Positions 49,541 to 59,036 of a DNA stretch of 64,000 nt are shown here, one piece after another; positions within the stretch are counted from its first letter, which is position 1; each line of letters opens with the position of its first letter. This stretch comes from Mucilaginibacter myungsuensis. GTDB lineage: Bacteria > Bacteroidota > Bacteroidia > Sphingobacteriales > Sphingobacteriaceae. The DNA lies in contig NZ_JADFFL010000013.1 in the NCBI RefSeq assembly GCF_015222005.1, positions 1 to 64,000 on the forward strand. The letters run 5' to 3'. A program made the position numbers and the translations under genes. The notes below the pieces were generated by a model. The model was not told the DNA's origin. It did no database searches and saw only the letters and a list, made by a program, of their open reading frames with translations.

Positions 49541-50722
49541 ATGCCTAAAGCAGATCTTTTTGAATCGCCTGATTATTATCTGATGGATGAATTGCTGACC
49601 GATGAGCATAAACTCATTCGGCAATCGGTACGAGACTGGGTAAAGAAGGAGGTTTCTCCTATTATCGAAGATCATGCACAACGGGCCGAATTCCCTAAGC
49701 ATTTGATACCGGGTTTAGCAGGCGTCGGCGCTTTTGGGCCAACCATCCCTGTTGAGTACGGCGGCGCAGGATTAGACTATACCGCTTACGGCATCATTAT
49801 GCAAGAGATAGAGCGGGGCGATTCGGGCATAAGATCTACTGCATCCGTACAAGGCTCGCTGGTGATGTACCCGATCTATGCTTACGGATCTGAAGAGCAG
49901 AAACAAAAGTATCTACCAAAATTAGCCAACGGCGAGCTAATGGGCTGCTTTGGCCTGACCGAACCTGACCATGGATCTAACCCGGGCGGCATGGTCACCA
50001 ATATTAAAGATGCAGGTGATCACTACATACTTAACGGTGCTAAAATGTGGATATCCAATGCGCCTTTTGCCGATATAGCGGTGGTATGGGCCAAAGATGA
50101 GTTGGGCAAGATCCGCGGACTGATCGTTGAGCGCGGCATGGAGGGCTTCAGCACGCCTGAGACCCATAACAAATGGAGTTTAAGGGCGTCGGCAACCGGC
50201 GAATTGGTGTTTGATAATGTAAAGGTACCTAAAGAAAACCTTTTACCCGGAGCGGCCGGAATTAAAGGGCCGCTCGGTTGCTTGAACCAGGCTCGCTTTG
50301 GTATTGCCTGGGGTGCTATCGGCGCTGCTATGGATTGCTATGATACGGCTTTACGTTATGCAAAAGAGCGTGTGCAGTTTGGCAAACCTATTGGCGGGTT
50401 TCAATTGCAACAGAAGAAATTAGCTGAGATGATCACCGAGATTACCAAAGCCCAATTACTCAATTGGCGGTTAGGGGTACTTAAAAGCGACGGTCGCGCC
50501 ACCGCTGCCCAAATATCTATGGCCAAGCGCAACAGTGTGGAGACAGCATTGAGCGTAGCCCGCAACGCTCGCCAAATGCTGGGCGGGATGGGCATCACCG
50601 GCGAGTTCTCTATCATGCGCCACATGATGAATCTGGAATCGGTAGTTACTTATGAAGGAACGCATGATATACACTTACTCATTACCGGGCATGATGTTAC
50701 CGGACTGGACGCTTTTAAGTGA
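49541..50722 (+). CDS. Acyl-CoA dehydrogenase, glutaryl-CoA dehydrogenase-like
   Basis: 393 residues with the three ACAD domains: N-terminal helices (about 15-130), beta domain (about 135-225; GCFGLTEPDHGSNPGGMVT, WISNAPFADIAVVWAK) and C-terminal helices (about 240-385; RFGIAWGAIGAAMDCYDTALRYAKERVQFGKPI, MLGGMGITGEFSIMRHMMNLESVVTYEGTHDIH). The catalytic base is the Glu of YEGTHDIH, the position used in glutaryl-CoA and related dehydrogenases. Substrate preference for glutaryl-CoA is inferred from the overall motif pattern. FAD bound. Confidence 0.88.
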   Translation: MPKADLFESPDYYLMDELLTDEHKLIRQSVRDWVKKEVSPIIEDHAQRAEFPKHLIPGLAGVGAFGPTIPVEYGGAGLDYTAYGIIMQEIERGDSGIRSTASVQGSLVMYPIYAYGSEEQKQKYLPKLANGELMGCFGLTEPDHGSNPGGMVTNIKDAGDHYILNGAKMWISNAPFADIAVVWAKDELGKIRGLIVERGMEGFSTPETHNKWSLRASATGELVFDNVKVPKENLLPGAAGIKGPLGCLNQARFGIAWGAIGAAMDCYDTALRYAKERVQFGKPIGGFQLQQKKLAEMITEITKAQLLNWRLGVLKSDGRATAAQISMAKRNSVETALSVARNARQMLGGMGITGEFSIMRHMMNLESVVTYEGTHDIHLLITGHDVTGLDAFK

Positions 50723-50796
50723 TCTATCTACTTAAAAGAAAGATCGGACGGTCAGCTTAATACCACAACTATAAAGAATATTTTTTGAGTTAAATC

Positions 50797-50827
50797 TTGC
50801 TTGTCACAGGTAATTGGGGTATATTTG
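50797..50827 (+). promoter_or_regulatory. Promoter of the TPR histidine kinase gene
   Basis: TTG (50797-50799), 20 bases, then TATATTTG (50820-50827), a perfect -7 element, 18 bases before the ATG at 50846. Confidence 0.6.
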
Positions 50828-50845
50828 TTATAACTATTACACTGG

Positions 50846-52954
50846 ATGCCCTTCCGCACATTTAGACTTGCTTATCTCAATTATTCGCTTCGCCCCATAC
50901 TTTGGTCGCTTATCGCAATAGGCTTTTTTTCGCAGTGCCACAGTGATCAAAAAGATGACGTTGAGCACTCTAAAGCGTTCAAACCCATCTATGATTCTAC
51001 TAATCGCCTGCTTGAATTAGGCAAAGATAAACAGGCCATCGTTTATGTTGATTCGGCCACCAATGGGCTGTCAAACCTTACCCTTACCGATCAATATCGC
51101 ATTTACGGCTTTCATTTTATGTATCATAACCGTGGCACGCACGACTATGAGCAAGCCTTAAAGTATGCCGACAGCATGCTGGCCACTGCAAGTAAAATGA
51201 CTAACAAAAAAAGTTATATCAGTTTTATGGCCGATGGCAACTTCGCTCGTGGTGATGCGTTGTTCGAATTAGGGAGACATTCCGACTCGTACACCGCTTA
51301 TTATCAGGGCTATCTGTTGGCTCATGACAATTTGGACAATTGCACGCTGTCATCATACACCTATCGCATGGGTATGATCACCTACAAGCAAGCTAACTAT
51401 AAATTCGCGGTCACTTATTTTAAGCAAAGTTTTGAGCAGAACAAGGCCTGCAAAGAGGAATTTATATCGTTCTTTCGTCAGCAGGAGGTTTTAGATAATA
51501 TCGCGCTCAGCTACCGTAATCAGGAAAAGCTGGACAGTGCCGACTTTTATTTCAAGGAGACCCTTAAATATCTGGATACAAATGCGGATAAATACAAAGG
51601 CAGGGCTAATATTATAGAAGTTGCCCGGGCTGTAGTTTATGGCAACATGGCCGATATTTACGAAAACAAAGGTGAAATAGACAAGGCCATTGAGCTATTA
51701 AAAAAAGGAGTAGTTACTAACCTTAAAAAAGGGAATGACAACCACGATGCCCATTTATCCGAATTACAAATGGTGCAGCTATACATGGGCCAAGGGAAAG
51801 ACGATGTGGCTTTTGACCTGCTGAAAGTTATCCGTACCCAACTGGACAGCTTACCATCGGCAGATGGCGAGGGTATGTGGAATATGCTGATGACCAGGTA
51901 TTATGAAAAGAAGAATGATCTGGGCAAAGCTTATCCTTATGCTAAGGTATTCCACCGGATAAAGGATTCGTTGCTGATCAAAGGGCGCACGCTGAAGGAA
52001 GCCAACGTGAATGAGCAGCTGGCCAGCATGCAAAAGCAGACCCAGATATTAGCACTGCAAAACACTCAACGCATTTACAAATATGCCGGCATCATATTTA
52101 TTTCCATGTCGCTGGTGATCATCCTTTTGGTTTATCGCAACTGGAAACGTTCGCGTCAGGAAATGTTGATGGTAAGTTCGCTTAACAAACAGATCCTGAT
52201 CCAAAAAACTGACTTGGAACGTACCCTGACCGATCTGGAAAGCAGCATACAAGAGAAGGACCGCATTCTACGCACCGTGGCGCACGACCTTAGAAACCCT
52301 TTAGGTGGTATCGCTTCGCTTACCAATGCCCTGTCTGACGAGGGCGGACACACCGATGAGCAGCAAGAGTTTCTGGATGTTATTAAAGAGACGGCTCACG
52401 ACTCATTAGAACTGATCAACGAGATACTGGAAGCAACTACGAGTACTACAGAGGGCGAACTACCAACACAGCCGGTCGATATCAATTCATTGATCAGCAA
52501 CAGCGTGGAGTTGATGCGTTTTAAAGCCGCCGAAAAAAATCAAAAGATCATCCTGACCACTTTGCCTACCCCGGAATTATTACTGATCACCAGGGGCAAG
52601 ATATGGCGGGTAATGAGTAATCTTATCAGTAATGCCATCAAATTCAGCCCGGTAAGTTCGGATATCAGGGTAACAATTACCGACGAGGATAAAGAGATAC
52701 AAGTAGCTGTAGCCGACCGGGGAATAGGCATTCCGGTCGAAATTAAGGATTCAGTATTTAACATGTTCACGCATGCCAAACGCCCGGGTACTTTGGGTGA
52801 AAAGTCTTTCGGATTGGGTTTATCTATCTGTCGCCAGATCGTAGAAAAACATCAGGGTAAATTATGGTTCGAGAATAACCCCGATGGCGGCGCGACTTTT
52901 TTTGTGCGATTAAAAAAGAATGTGGTATCACCGATAGTTCAGGCATCAGCCTAA
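50846..52954 (+). CDS. TPR-containing sensor histidine kinase
   Basis: 702 residues. An N-terminal hydrophobic segment ending GFFSQC (about residue 31) may be a signal or lipoprotein anchor. A periplasmic region of tetratricopeptide-like helical pairs follows (about 45-390), then one membrane segment (about 410-432), a coiled coil and the cytosolic kinase core. H480 in VAHDLRNPLGG is the phosphoacceptor; the ATPase domain has VMSNLISNAIKFSP (N box), VADRGIGIP and KSFGLGLSICRQIVEKHQGKLW. There is no receiver domain and no response-regulator gene nearby, so it is an orphan kinase. Confidence 0.9.
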   Translation: MPFRTFRLAYLNYSLRPILWSLIAIGFFSQCHSDQKDDVEHSKAFKPIYDSTNRLLELGKDKQAIVYVDSATNGLSNLTLTDQYRIYGFHFMYHNRGTHDYEQALKYADSMLATASKMTNKKSYISFMADGNFARGDALFELGRHSDSYTAYYQGYLLAHDNLDNCTLSSYTYRMGMITYKQANYKFAVTYFKQSFEQNKACKEEFISFFRQQEVLDNIALSYRNQEKLDSADFYFKETLKYLDTNADKYKGRANIIEVARAVVYGNMADIYENKGEIDKAIELLKKGVVTNLKKGNDNHDAHLSELQMVQLYMGQGKDDVAFDLLKVIRTQLDSLPSADGEGMWNMLMTRYYEKKNDLGKAYPYAKVFHRIKDSLLIKGRTLKEANVNEQLASMQKQTQILALQNTQRIYKYAGIIFISMSLVIILLVYRNWKRSRQEMLMVSSLNKQILIQKTDLERTLTDLESSIQEKDRILRTVAHDLRNPLGGIASLTNALSDEGGHTDEQQEFLDVIKETAHDSLELINEILEATTSTTEGELPTQPVDINSLISNSVELMRFKAAEKNQKIILTTLPTPELLLITRGKIWRVMSNLISNAIKFSPVSSDIRVTITDEDKEIQVAVADRGIGIPVEIKDSVFNMFTHAKRPGTLGEKSFGLGLSICRQIVEKHQGKLWFENNPDGGATFFVRLKKNVVSPIVQASA

Positions 52955-52960
52955 AATATC

Positions 52961-54313
52961 TTACTCATTTCCGGCCAAAAAATTGGCGTACCACTTACCT
53001 GCAGCTTTAATAGTGCGTTGCTGGGTTTTAAAGTCTACGTGCACCAAACCAAAGCGCGGATGATAGCCCTCGGCCCACTCAAAGTTATCGGTCAGCGTCC
53101 ACACAAAGTATCCTTTAACATTTACGCCTTCATTCTTTGCCTTTAAAACCTGGCCAATGTGTTTTTGCAGATAATCTACACGTTGGGTATCGTTCACTTC
53201 GCCGTCTATCAATTGGTCTTCAAAAGCTACCCCGTTCTCCGTAATATAAAATGCTTTGGCTGGAGCATATGCAGAAAAACGTTTCAACACTTGATATATC
53301 GATGGCGGATAAACCTCCCACCCCATTTGCGTTAGCGGCACGTTACGTTTTTCGGCCTTTACCAAAGTGGCATATATGTAAGGGGTGAACAGCGAGAAGC
53401 GGACCATCTCGCGAGTGTAACATTGCAAGCCAATAAAATCAAAGTCGAATTTAAGCGCATCCGCATCGCCGGGCTGCATAAGTTTCTTTATACCTTCAAG
53501 CACAGGCACATCTGCCATTGGGTAACCTAAGCCCATCACCGGCTCTATAAACAAACGGTTAATGATGGCATCGGCACGTTTGGTGGCGTTGATATCCCGC
53601 TGTTTACTAGTGTAAGGTTCAACTGCTGAGCAAGAAAATGTAGTACCAACTACGGATCCAGGCAATATCTCTTTCAGCTTTTTACCGCCGGCCGCTAAAC
53701 ATAATGACGCATAAAGGACTGCAGGTAAAAAATTCTTCACCCCTGTTCGGCCCGGCGCATGTACGCCTAAAAAGTAACCGGCACCGGTAAACACAGCGGG
53801 TTCGTTCATCACCATCCAATGCTTAACCCTGTCGCCAAAACTGTTGGCGCATATAGTTACGTAATTAATGAACCATTCAATTATATTACGGTTTGTCCAA
53901 CCGCCCTGCTTTTCGAGTGCCAGGGGCAGATCCCAATGATAGATGGTGAGCCATGGCTCGACCCCTTGCTGCAGACAGTAATTGATAACGTTGTTGTAAT
54001 GATCTATCCCGGCTTGATTGACCTCGCCATCACCTTGCGGAAGAATACGCGACCAGGCGATAGAAAAACGAAAGTTAGGGATGTTCATCTGTTTTACCAG
54101 ATCAATGTCCCGTTGATAGTTAAGATAGAATTCGCAGGCTGTATCGGCGCTTTCGCCTTTTAAGATCTTTCCCTTACGATGGGTAAATTCGTCCCAAATA
54201 GAGGCGCCTTTACCATCTTCACTACACGCCCCTTCGGTTTGGAAAGCGGCAGTGGAAACACCCCATGAAAAATCGTCGCCAAAAGACGCTTTATTAATAT
54301 ATATATCTTCCAT
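52961..54313 (-). CDS. GH1 family beta-glucosidase
   Basis: 450 residues, single TIM-barrel glycosidase. It has the GH1 signatures FSWGVSTAAFQTEG near the start, RFSIAWSRILPQGDGEVN, the acid/base E171 in VMNEPAVFTG, and the nucleophile E359 in FYITENGVAFED, with the C-terminal FVWTLTDNFEWAEGYHPRFGLVHVDF. It hydrolyses beta-glucosides or related disaccharides. No signal peptide, so it acts in the cytosol on imported sugars. It ends six bases from the convergent kinase gene. Confidence 0.92.
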   Translation of the reverse strand: MEDIYINKASFGDDFSWGVSTAAFQTEGACSEDGKGASIWDEFTHRKGKILKGESADTACEFYLNYQRDIDLVKQMNIPNFRFSIAWSRILPQGDGEVNQAGIDHYNNVINYCLQQGVEPWLTIYHWDLPLALEKQGGWTNRNIIEWFINYVTICANSFGDRVKHWMVMNEPAVFTGAGYFLGVHAPGRTGVKNFLPAVLYASLCLAAGGKKLKEILPGSVVGTTFSCSAVEPYTSKQRDINATKRADAIINRLFIEPVMGLGYPMADVPVLEGIKKLMQPGDADALKFDFDFIGLQCYTREMVRFSLFTPYIYATLVKAEKRNVPLTQMGWEVYPPSIYQVLKRFSAYAPAKAFYITENGVAFEDQLIDGEVNDTQRVDYLQKHIGQVLKAKNEGVNVKGYFVWTLTDNFEWAEGYHPRFGLVHVDFKTQQRTIKAAGKWYANFLAGNE

Positions 54314-54565
54314 TTACAGCGCCCGCAAGCCGGTGCTAAATTACTGATCTTTATCGGGATAGTGCTCACTACCCGGCAAAACATCAATGCATAAATGATG
54401 AACGCATGCTATTCAATACTAAGCGCTCACGCAGGATACCTATAAGGCTTATGATCTTAGCTATTAGTTTCATACCATTCATAATTTATTAATCACTAAG
54501 TTAAGCAGATGCCATTAACTGCAAATAACCAGCGTGTAATGTTTATGTTAACTCTATAAATATAA
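54314..54565. other. Gap between the glucosidase and four-helix-bundle genes
   Basis: AT-rich sequence with short ATGATGAACGCATG-like words and no coding potential or clear promoter consensus. The glucosidase promoter must lie here. Confidence 0.4.
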
Positions 54566-54592
54566 AAGCCGCTCCGTATTAGGGAGCGGCTT
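54566..54592 (-). terminator. Terminator after the PA2169-family gene
   Basis: AAGCCGCTCC and GGAGCGGCTT arms around a seven-base loop; on the minus strand TTTTATA follows. It lies five bases past the stop of the 54597 gene. Confidence 0.85.
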
Positions 54593-54596
54593 GATG

Positions 54597-55049
54597 TTAT
54601 TCCATATCGCGTAAAGCTTTGATCTTGTCGTGCGTTACTTTGAGCTGGCTTTGCTGGTTAATGATAATGGACTGTAAATAAGAAGGAAGCCCTTCGTCCT
54701 GAAGAACGGTGAGGTAAGCTTTCTGTGCAGCATCCTCTCCAAACTCACAACTGGCCAAAACCGACTTATTCGTCTTTCCGAATGCATCTCTAACACTCAT
54801 CCAGGTGCGATACAATTTACCGGACAAGGTTGTCCCTGTTTCGATATCACCACCCAGGGCGGCAACCTCTGTAGCTAATGCCAATTTAAACTGATGGCTT
54901 TCGCTGATGCATTCGACAAAGATACTTTTTAGTTGACCGTCGCTCTCTTTAAGGTCGGCCATAGCATTCTCATATCCTTTTATCCTGTCGTTGTGGATCT
55001 GGATAAGATCGTTCAGGTCTTCGATAGTTGTATTGGTGGTATTTTCCAT
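54597..55049 (-). CDS. PA2169-family four-helix-bundle protein (DUF2383)
   Basis: 150 residues from ATG 55049 (a start seven codons earlier is possible). Four predicted helices with the family pattern TTIEDLNDLIQIHNDRIKGYENA, ESHQFKLALATEVAALGGDIETGTTLSGKLYRTWMSVRDA and LASCEFGEDAAQKAYLTVLQDEGLP, like a small ferritin-like bundle. Members are often induced under stress; the function is not defined. An inverted repeat lies just upstream of its start, and the small lipoprotein gene at 55222 follows further upstream on the same strand. Confidence 0.85.
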   Translation of the reverse strand: MENTTNTTIEDLNDLIQIHNDRIKGYENAMADLKESDGQLKSIFVECISESHQFKLALATEVAALGGDIETGTTLSGKLYRTWMSVRDAFGKTNKSVLASCEFGEDAAQKAYLTVLQDEGLPSYLQSIIINQQSQLKVTHDKIKALRDME

Positions 55050-55057
55050 AAAATGTT

Positions 55058-55082
55058 GATGTTGGTACACCTGAACAACATC
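55058..55082 (-). promoter_or_regulatory. GATGTTG/CAACATC inverted repeat
   Basis: Seven-base perfect arms with an 11-base spacer, directly upstream of the PA2169-family start. A possible operator or leader hairpin. Confidence 0.4.
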
Positions 55083-55221
55083 GACCCCGTAGAAGTGTTT
55101 AATTTAAATGAAAAATATTAAACTCAATAAACTATTGACCCGAAAACAATCTAGCGACCTGAAATAGCAACACTTCGACAAAATTGTGCGACAAAACAGA
55201 CAGTAAAATGGAGAACGAAGG

Positions 55222-55383
55222 TTACTTTTTAAAAGCAGATATTAACCAAATAGCAATGAATATAATGACCAGCACCACGATGATGCCTACCGCAAACCCT
55301 GCCTTAAATATGTCGCCAATCAACTGACAGCTGCTTAACATACTAATGATCAATAATAAAATTGTATAACGAATTGCACCCAT
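55222..55383 (-). CDS. 53-residue lipoprotein-like membrane peptide
   Basis: Translation from ATG 55383 gives 53 residues: a short signal with lipobox MLSSC (Cys19), then LIGDIFKAGFAVG, a single strongly hydrophobic segment (IIVVLVIIFIAIWLISA) and the end FKK*. Codons and hydrophobicity make it a real gene although it is very short. It precedes the four-helix-bundle gene on the same strand, so they may be one stress-type unit. Peptides of the form SSCxLIGDIFKAG with one membrane segment recur in Sphingobacteriaceae (from memory); the function is unknown. Confidence 0.75.
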   Translation of the reverse strand: MGAIRYTILLLIISMLSSCQLIGDIFKAGFAVGIIVVLVIIFIAIWLISAFKK

Positions 55384-55580
55384 AATATTATCGTGTTTAA
55401 TTTAATATTAACTTAAAGACAACAACCATTCCTTAATTTAACACGACGGGAAACCACAGGCACGGAAATTGCGTATATCAAACTAGCATGACCAGTTGAA
55501 AACCAGCAACAAGACTGTTGTAAAAAAGACTTTAGCGTCAGTTTTTAAAATTGTGTCCATCCATCAAACTAAACTTTTAA

Positions 55581-55588
55581 TACCTTTG
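55581..55588 (+). promoter_or_regulatory. -7 element of the zinc-ribbon gene
   Basis: TACCTTTG, a perfect match, 48 bases before the ATG at 55637. Confidence 0.5.
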
Positions 55589-55636
55589 CAATATCTACCA
55601 ATATTAAGGCATTCGAAAGACATATACTAATAAATT

Positions 55637-55861
55637 ATGAGTTACGAAATACAACCCAATATTTTTTGTGAAAATTGCATAAAATGCAATGAAAGACCTG
55701 TTGTTGATCAGGGCAAGAAAGGTTGGGAGATAAAATGCCCTAATAAAACTTGCAAAAATGTGGTAGCAGGCCCACTTCTTGATTTTGAAGGCTGGAATCG
55801 TTTGAACAAAAAGAACATTACTATCGCCGCTGAAACACAAGCGTTAAAACGTACAGCTTAA
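55637..55861 (+). CDS. Small zinc-ribbon-like protein
   Basis: 74 residues. The cysteines FCENCIKCNERP (C11, C14, C17) and WEIKCPNKTCKNVV (CPNKTC) give a two-knuckle zinc-ribbon pattern, followed by DFEGWNRLN. CxxC...CxxC...WNR is reminiscent of Lar/Com-type small regulators, but this is a loose resemblance. A full -7 element upstream supports expression. The ABC gene follows 50 bases later on the same strand. Confidence 0.6.
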   Translation: MSYEIQPNIFCENCIKCNERPVVDQGKKGWEIKCPNKTCKNVVAGPLLDFEGWNRLNKKNITIAAETQALKRTA

Positions 55862-55911
55862 AAAGCTTGTTTGGCATATATGAGTAACTTACTTTTACGA
55901 GTTGCAAGTAT

Positions 55912-57387
55912 ATGTCAAACCTCCTTCTAACATTCTCCCAGGTTGATTTGGGTCGATCCAATGATCCGGTCTTAAATAATGTTGATCTTAAGATCTTTCA
56001 AAGTCAACATTTAGCCATTGTTGGCGCAGCAGGTTCTGGTAAAACAACTTTACTCAACGCAATTGCAGGCGATATTCAGCCAAGTAAAGGATATATCCTT
56101 CGTAATTTTGCCGACATCCCGGCAAACGGCAACAAGACCTTTACTGCTTTGGTTGCTGCTACCCACCATTTTCGCAACCTGTCTAATACTACAGATCTGT
56201 ATTATCAGCAACGCTACAATTCAGCCGACTCTGAAGATGCGCTTACTGTTGAGGATCATTTGCAAACCATAGCCCGATCTGCGCCCTTAGATACCTACTG
56301 GACATTTGAACGAACCATTGACCTGCTAAACCTAAGATGCTTAACCCAAAAACATCTCATTAAACTTTCTAACGGAGAGGCCAAGCGGCTGATGTTAGCA
56401 TCAGCGCTTTTAAATGGACCTCAGCTATTGCTTTTAGATGCACCATTGAATGGATTGGATGCAGATACCCGGGCAAATTTCGACCAGATCTTAACTCAGA
56501 TAGCCGCCACCGGGATAACGATAGTGATAAGCACAAGTAGTAGCGAGATACCTACCATCGTTTCAAAAGTCGCGCTACTTGCCAATAACAGCATTACACT
56601 TTATAACAGTGTTGACTTTAATGCCAATCGATCAATAACCGATCCACTACCGATACAGCGGACCGACCTGAGCGGCTTGTTAGACAAATACCCTGTCGAT
56701 CCTTATCAGCACATCGTTAACATGCAAAACGTTAACATTAAATATGGCGAAAAACAGGTATTAAGCAACATCAACTGGGAAGTTAGACAGGGGCAACGCT
56801 GGGCTTTGCTTGGCCCTAACGGCGCAGGCAAATCAACTTTGCTTAGCTTGATCAATGGAGACAACCCGCAAGCCTACGCTAACGATATGATACTTTTCGA
56901 CAGAAAACGCGGAACCGGAGAAAGTATCTGGGATATTAAAAAACGCACGGGTTTTATATCGCCTGAGCTATTTCAGTATTTTCCGGGAGATAGTAGTTGC
57001 TTGCACACGATCGAATCGGGATATTATGATACCATGGGGCTGTTCCGCCCGTCAGACCCTAAAAAAGTAATACAGGCGTTAGCTTGGATGAGATTATTAG
57101 GCATAGAAAAATATGCCCGACATCTCTTAAAGAACATTCCAACAAGTGCGCAAAGGTTGTGCCTTTTGGCCCGGGCGATGATCAAATGCCCTACCCTTTT
57201 AATACTTGACGAACCTACCCAAGGCATGGATGCAACCCAGGTAGCTCATTTTAAAGGCTTGATCGATACTATTTGCCGCGACACAAATATCACAATTGTC
57301 TACGTAACACATTATCAGGAGCATCTGCCCGACAGCATTGATCATATTTTAAAACTCGCAGAAGGCAAAGTGATCGAATGCCATTAG
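55912..57387 (+). CDS. Duplicated ABC ATPase, ModF-like
   Basis: 491 residues with two ABC ATPase domains and no membrane part. Domain 1 (about 5-230): Walker A GAAGSGKTT (39-47), signature LSNGEAKRLML, Walker B LLLLDAP. Domain 2 (about 265-490): Walker A GPNGAGKST, the ModF-type GFISPELFQYF, Walker B LLILDEP; its signature reads IPTSAQRLCLL instead of LSGGQ, so only one composite site may be active. ModF/PhrA-like proteins are fused ABC pairs of uncertain role linked by name to molybdate uptake. No transporter permease gene is adjacent. Confidence 0.85.
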   Translation: MSNLLLTFSQVDLGRSNDPVLNNVDLKIFQSQHLAIVGAAGSGKTTLLNAIAGDIQPSKGYILRNFADIPANGNKTFTALVAATHHFRNLSNTTDLYYQQRYNSADSEDALTVEDHLQTIARSAPLDTYWTFERTIDLLNLRCLTQKHLIKLSNGEAKRLMLASALLNGPQLLLLDAPLNGLDADTRANFDQILTQIAATGITIVISTSSSEIPTIVSKVALLANNSITLYNSVDFNANRSITDPLPIQRTDLSGLLDKYPVDPYQHIVNMQNVNIKYGEKQVLSNINWEVRQGQRWALLGPNGAGKSTLLSLINGDNPQAYANDMILFDRKRGTGESIWDIKKRTGFISPELFQYFPGDSSCLHTIESGYYDTMGLFRPSDPKKVIQALAWMRLLGIEKYARHLLKNIPTSAQRLCLLARAMIKCPTLLILDEPTQGMDATQVAHFKGLIDTICRDTNITIVYVTHYQEHLPDSIDHILKLAEGKVIECH

Positions 57388-57482
57388 TGCCGCACTAAGG
57401 GTAACTGGCGGAGATCTGTTTGTTTTTGTTGGTAGCATTATCTGAGCGGTAATTCGTTATATTTAACGACGATACATTTCTC

Positions 57483-59024
57483 ATGATATCCGGGAACCGA
57501 ACTAACTATAACTGGCTAATATTATGTTTTTGCACGATAAAGATCGTGCTGAACCTTTTCGCGATGCCGCATTTCGGTTTCCATCGCGATGAATTATTGC
57601 ACTTGGTTTTGGCCGATCATTTGGATTGGGGCTATAAAGAGGTGCCGCCGTTCATCGCGGTACTCGCCTTTCTTACAAAAACATTGTTCGGGACGTCTGT
57701 ATTTGCAGCGAGGGTATTCTCCACACTATTTGGCGCACTGATCATTTGGTTGACCGGCAAAATGGTGGTTGAATTTGGCGGACGGAAATTCGCCATATCG
57801 ATCGCTTGCCTATCCATGATATTCGCGCCTGCGTTTATGGCCAGCCAATATCTTTTTCAGCCTGTCGTGTTCGATCAGTTTTGGTGGGTAATATCTGTTT
57901 GGTTACTGGTTAAATATGTGAATAGTAAACAGCCTAAATACCTTTATTGGCTGAGCATTGCCGTAGGATTAGGTATGCTGACCAAGTATAGTATGGCTTT
58001 CTTCGCCTTCTCGCTGTTAGCAGGGTTACTGATCAGCAAGCAGCGTAAATTACTATTTAACAAGCATATACTAATCGCTGTTGGAATAGCTATAGTTATC
58101 TTTCTACCGAATGTGATCTGGCAGGTAATTCATCATTTCCCGGTACTTACGCATATGCGCGAATTGAAAGAACAACAGTTGGACTATGTCGACCCAACCG
58201 ATTTTTACAAGCAACAACTTTTAGTAAACGGTATGGGCTTGTTTATTTGGCTGACGGGCTTTGTTTATCTGATATTCTCCTTCCGCTTGCGTAACTATCA
58301 ATTCCTTGCTTTCGCCTATATATTTGTATTTGCTTTTTTGGTGGTGATGCACGGTAAAGCATATTACCTTTTTGGCGCTTATCCAATGTTGTTTGCAGCG
58401 GGTGGTTTCGCGCTTGAGCAGTTGCTGCGTACAGCAAGGCCGTTTGTTCGTACATCTATAGCGACATTACTGATCATGCCTAACCTAATATTCCTGCCTC
58501 TACTTTTACCGGTGTTCCCCATCGGCCCAACTTTGGGATGGTTCAGATCGGTAGATAGATTAGGTTTCTTCGATTTTGCGGTAACATGGGAGGACCAGAA
58601 GAAACATCCACTAACGCAGGATTATGCAGATATGTTCGGCTGGGAAGAAATGGCGCAGAAAGCGGCGCAGGCATATCATAGCCTAACTCCTGAACAGCAA
58701 AAGGAGACTATCCTATTCGCCGGAAACTATGGCGAAGCTGGAGCGCTGCATCAGTTTAAAGACAAGTACAAGCTGCCGCAGGTCATCAGCTTAAACAGCA
58801 GCTTTACGCTATGGGCTCCGGATACCTTAAAGTTTAAGTATTTCATCTATGTAGACGAAGAAGGCGACGAATTGGAAAAAGCTTTTGGCTCAATGCAAAA
58901 AATGGGCGAAGTAACCGATTCCCTTGCTCGCGAAAAGGGTACGCAGATCTACCTGTACACCGACCCCAAGCCGGTCTTATTCGAGAGGTACAATAAAGAA
59001 TTAGCTAAGAAAAGACTACAATAA
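57483..59024 (+). CDS. GT39-family glycosyltransferase
   Basis: 513 residues, a multi-spanning membrane protein (about 8-10 segments between 1 and 340) with a soluble C-terminal part. HFGFHRDELLHLVLADHLDWGYKEVPPF near residue 30 carries the acidic DE pair after the first segment, as in the dolichyl-phosphate-mannose protein mannosyltransferase/ArnT (GT-C) superfamily. It should transfer a sugar from a lipid carrier to an envelope acceptor. The C-terminal ~170 residues have a family-specific globular part. The DUF486 gene begins 12 bases after its stop. Confidence 0.85.
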   Translation: MISGNRTNYNWLILCFCTIKIVLNLFAMPHFGFHRDELLHLVLADHLDWGYKEVPPFIAVLAFLTKTLFGTSVFAARVFSTLFGALIIWLTGKMVVEFGGRKFAISIACLSMIFAPAFMASQYLFQPVVFDQFWWVISVWLLVKYVNSKQPKYLYWLSIAVGLGMLTKYSMAFFAFSLLAGLLISKQRKLLFNKHILIAVGIAIVIFLPNVIWQVIHHFPVLTHMRELKEQQLDYVDPTDFYKQQLLVNGMGLFIWLTGFVYLIFSFRLRNYQFLAFAYIFVFAFLVVMHGKAYYLFGAYPMLFAAGGFALEQLLRTARPFVRTSIATLLIMPNLIFLPLLLPVFPIGPTLGWFRSVDRLGFFDFAVTWEDQKKHPLTQDYADMFGWEEMAQKAAQAYHSLTPEQQKETILFAGNYGEAGALHQFKDKYKLPQVISLNSSFTLWAPDTLKFKYFIYVDEEGDELEKAFGSMQKMGEVTDSLAREKGTQIYLYTDPKPVLFERYNKELAKKRLQ

Positions 59025-59036
59025 TTTCAACACCCC

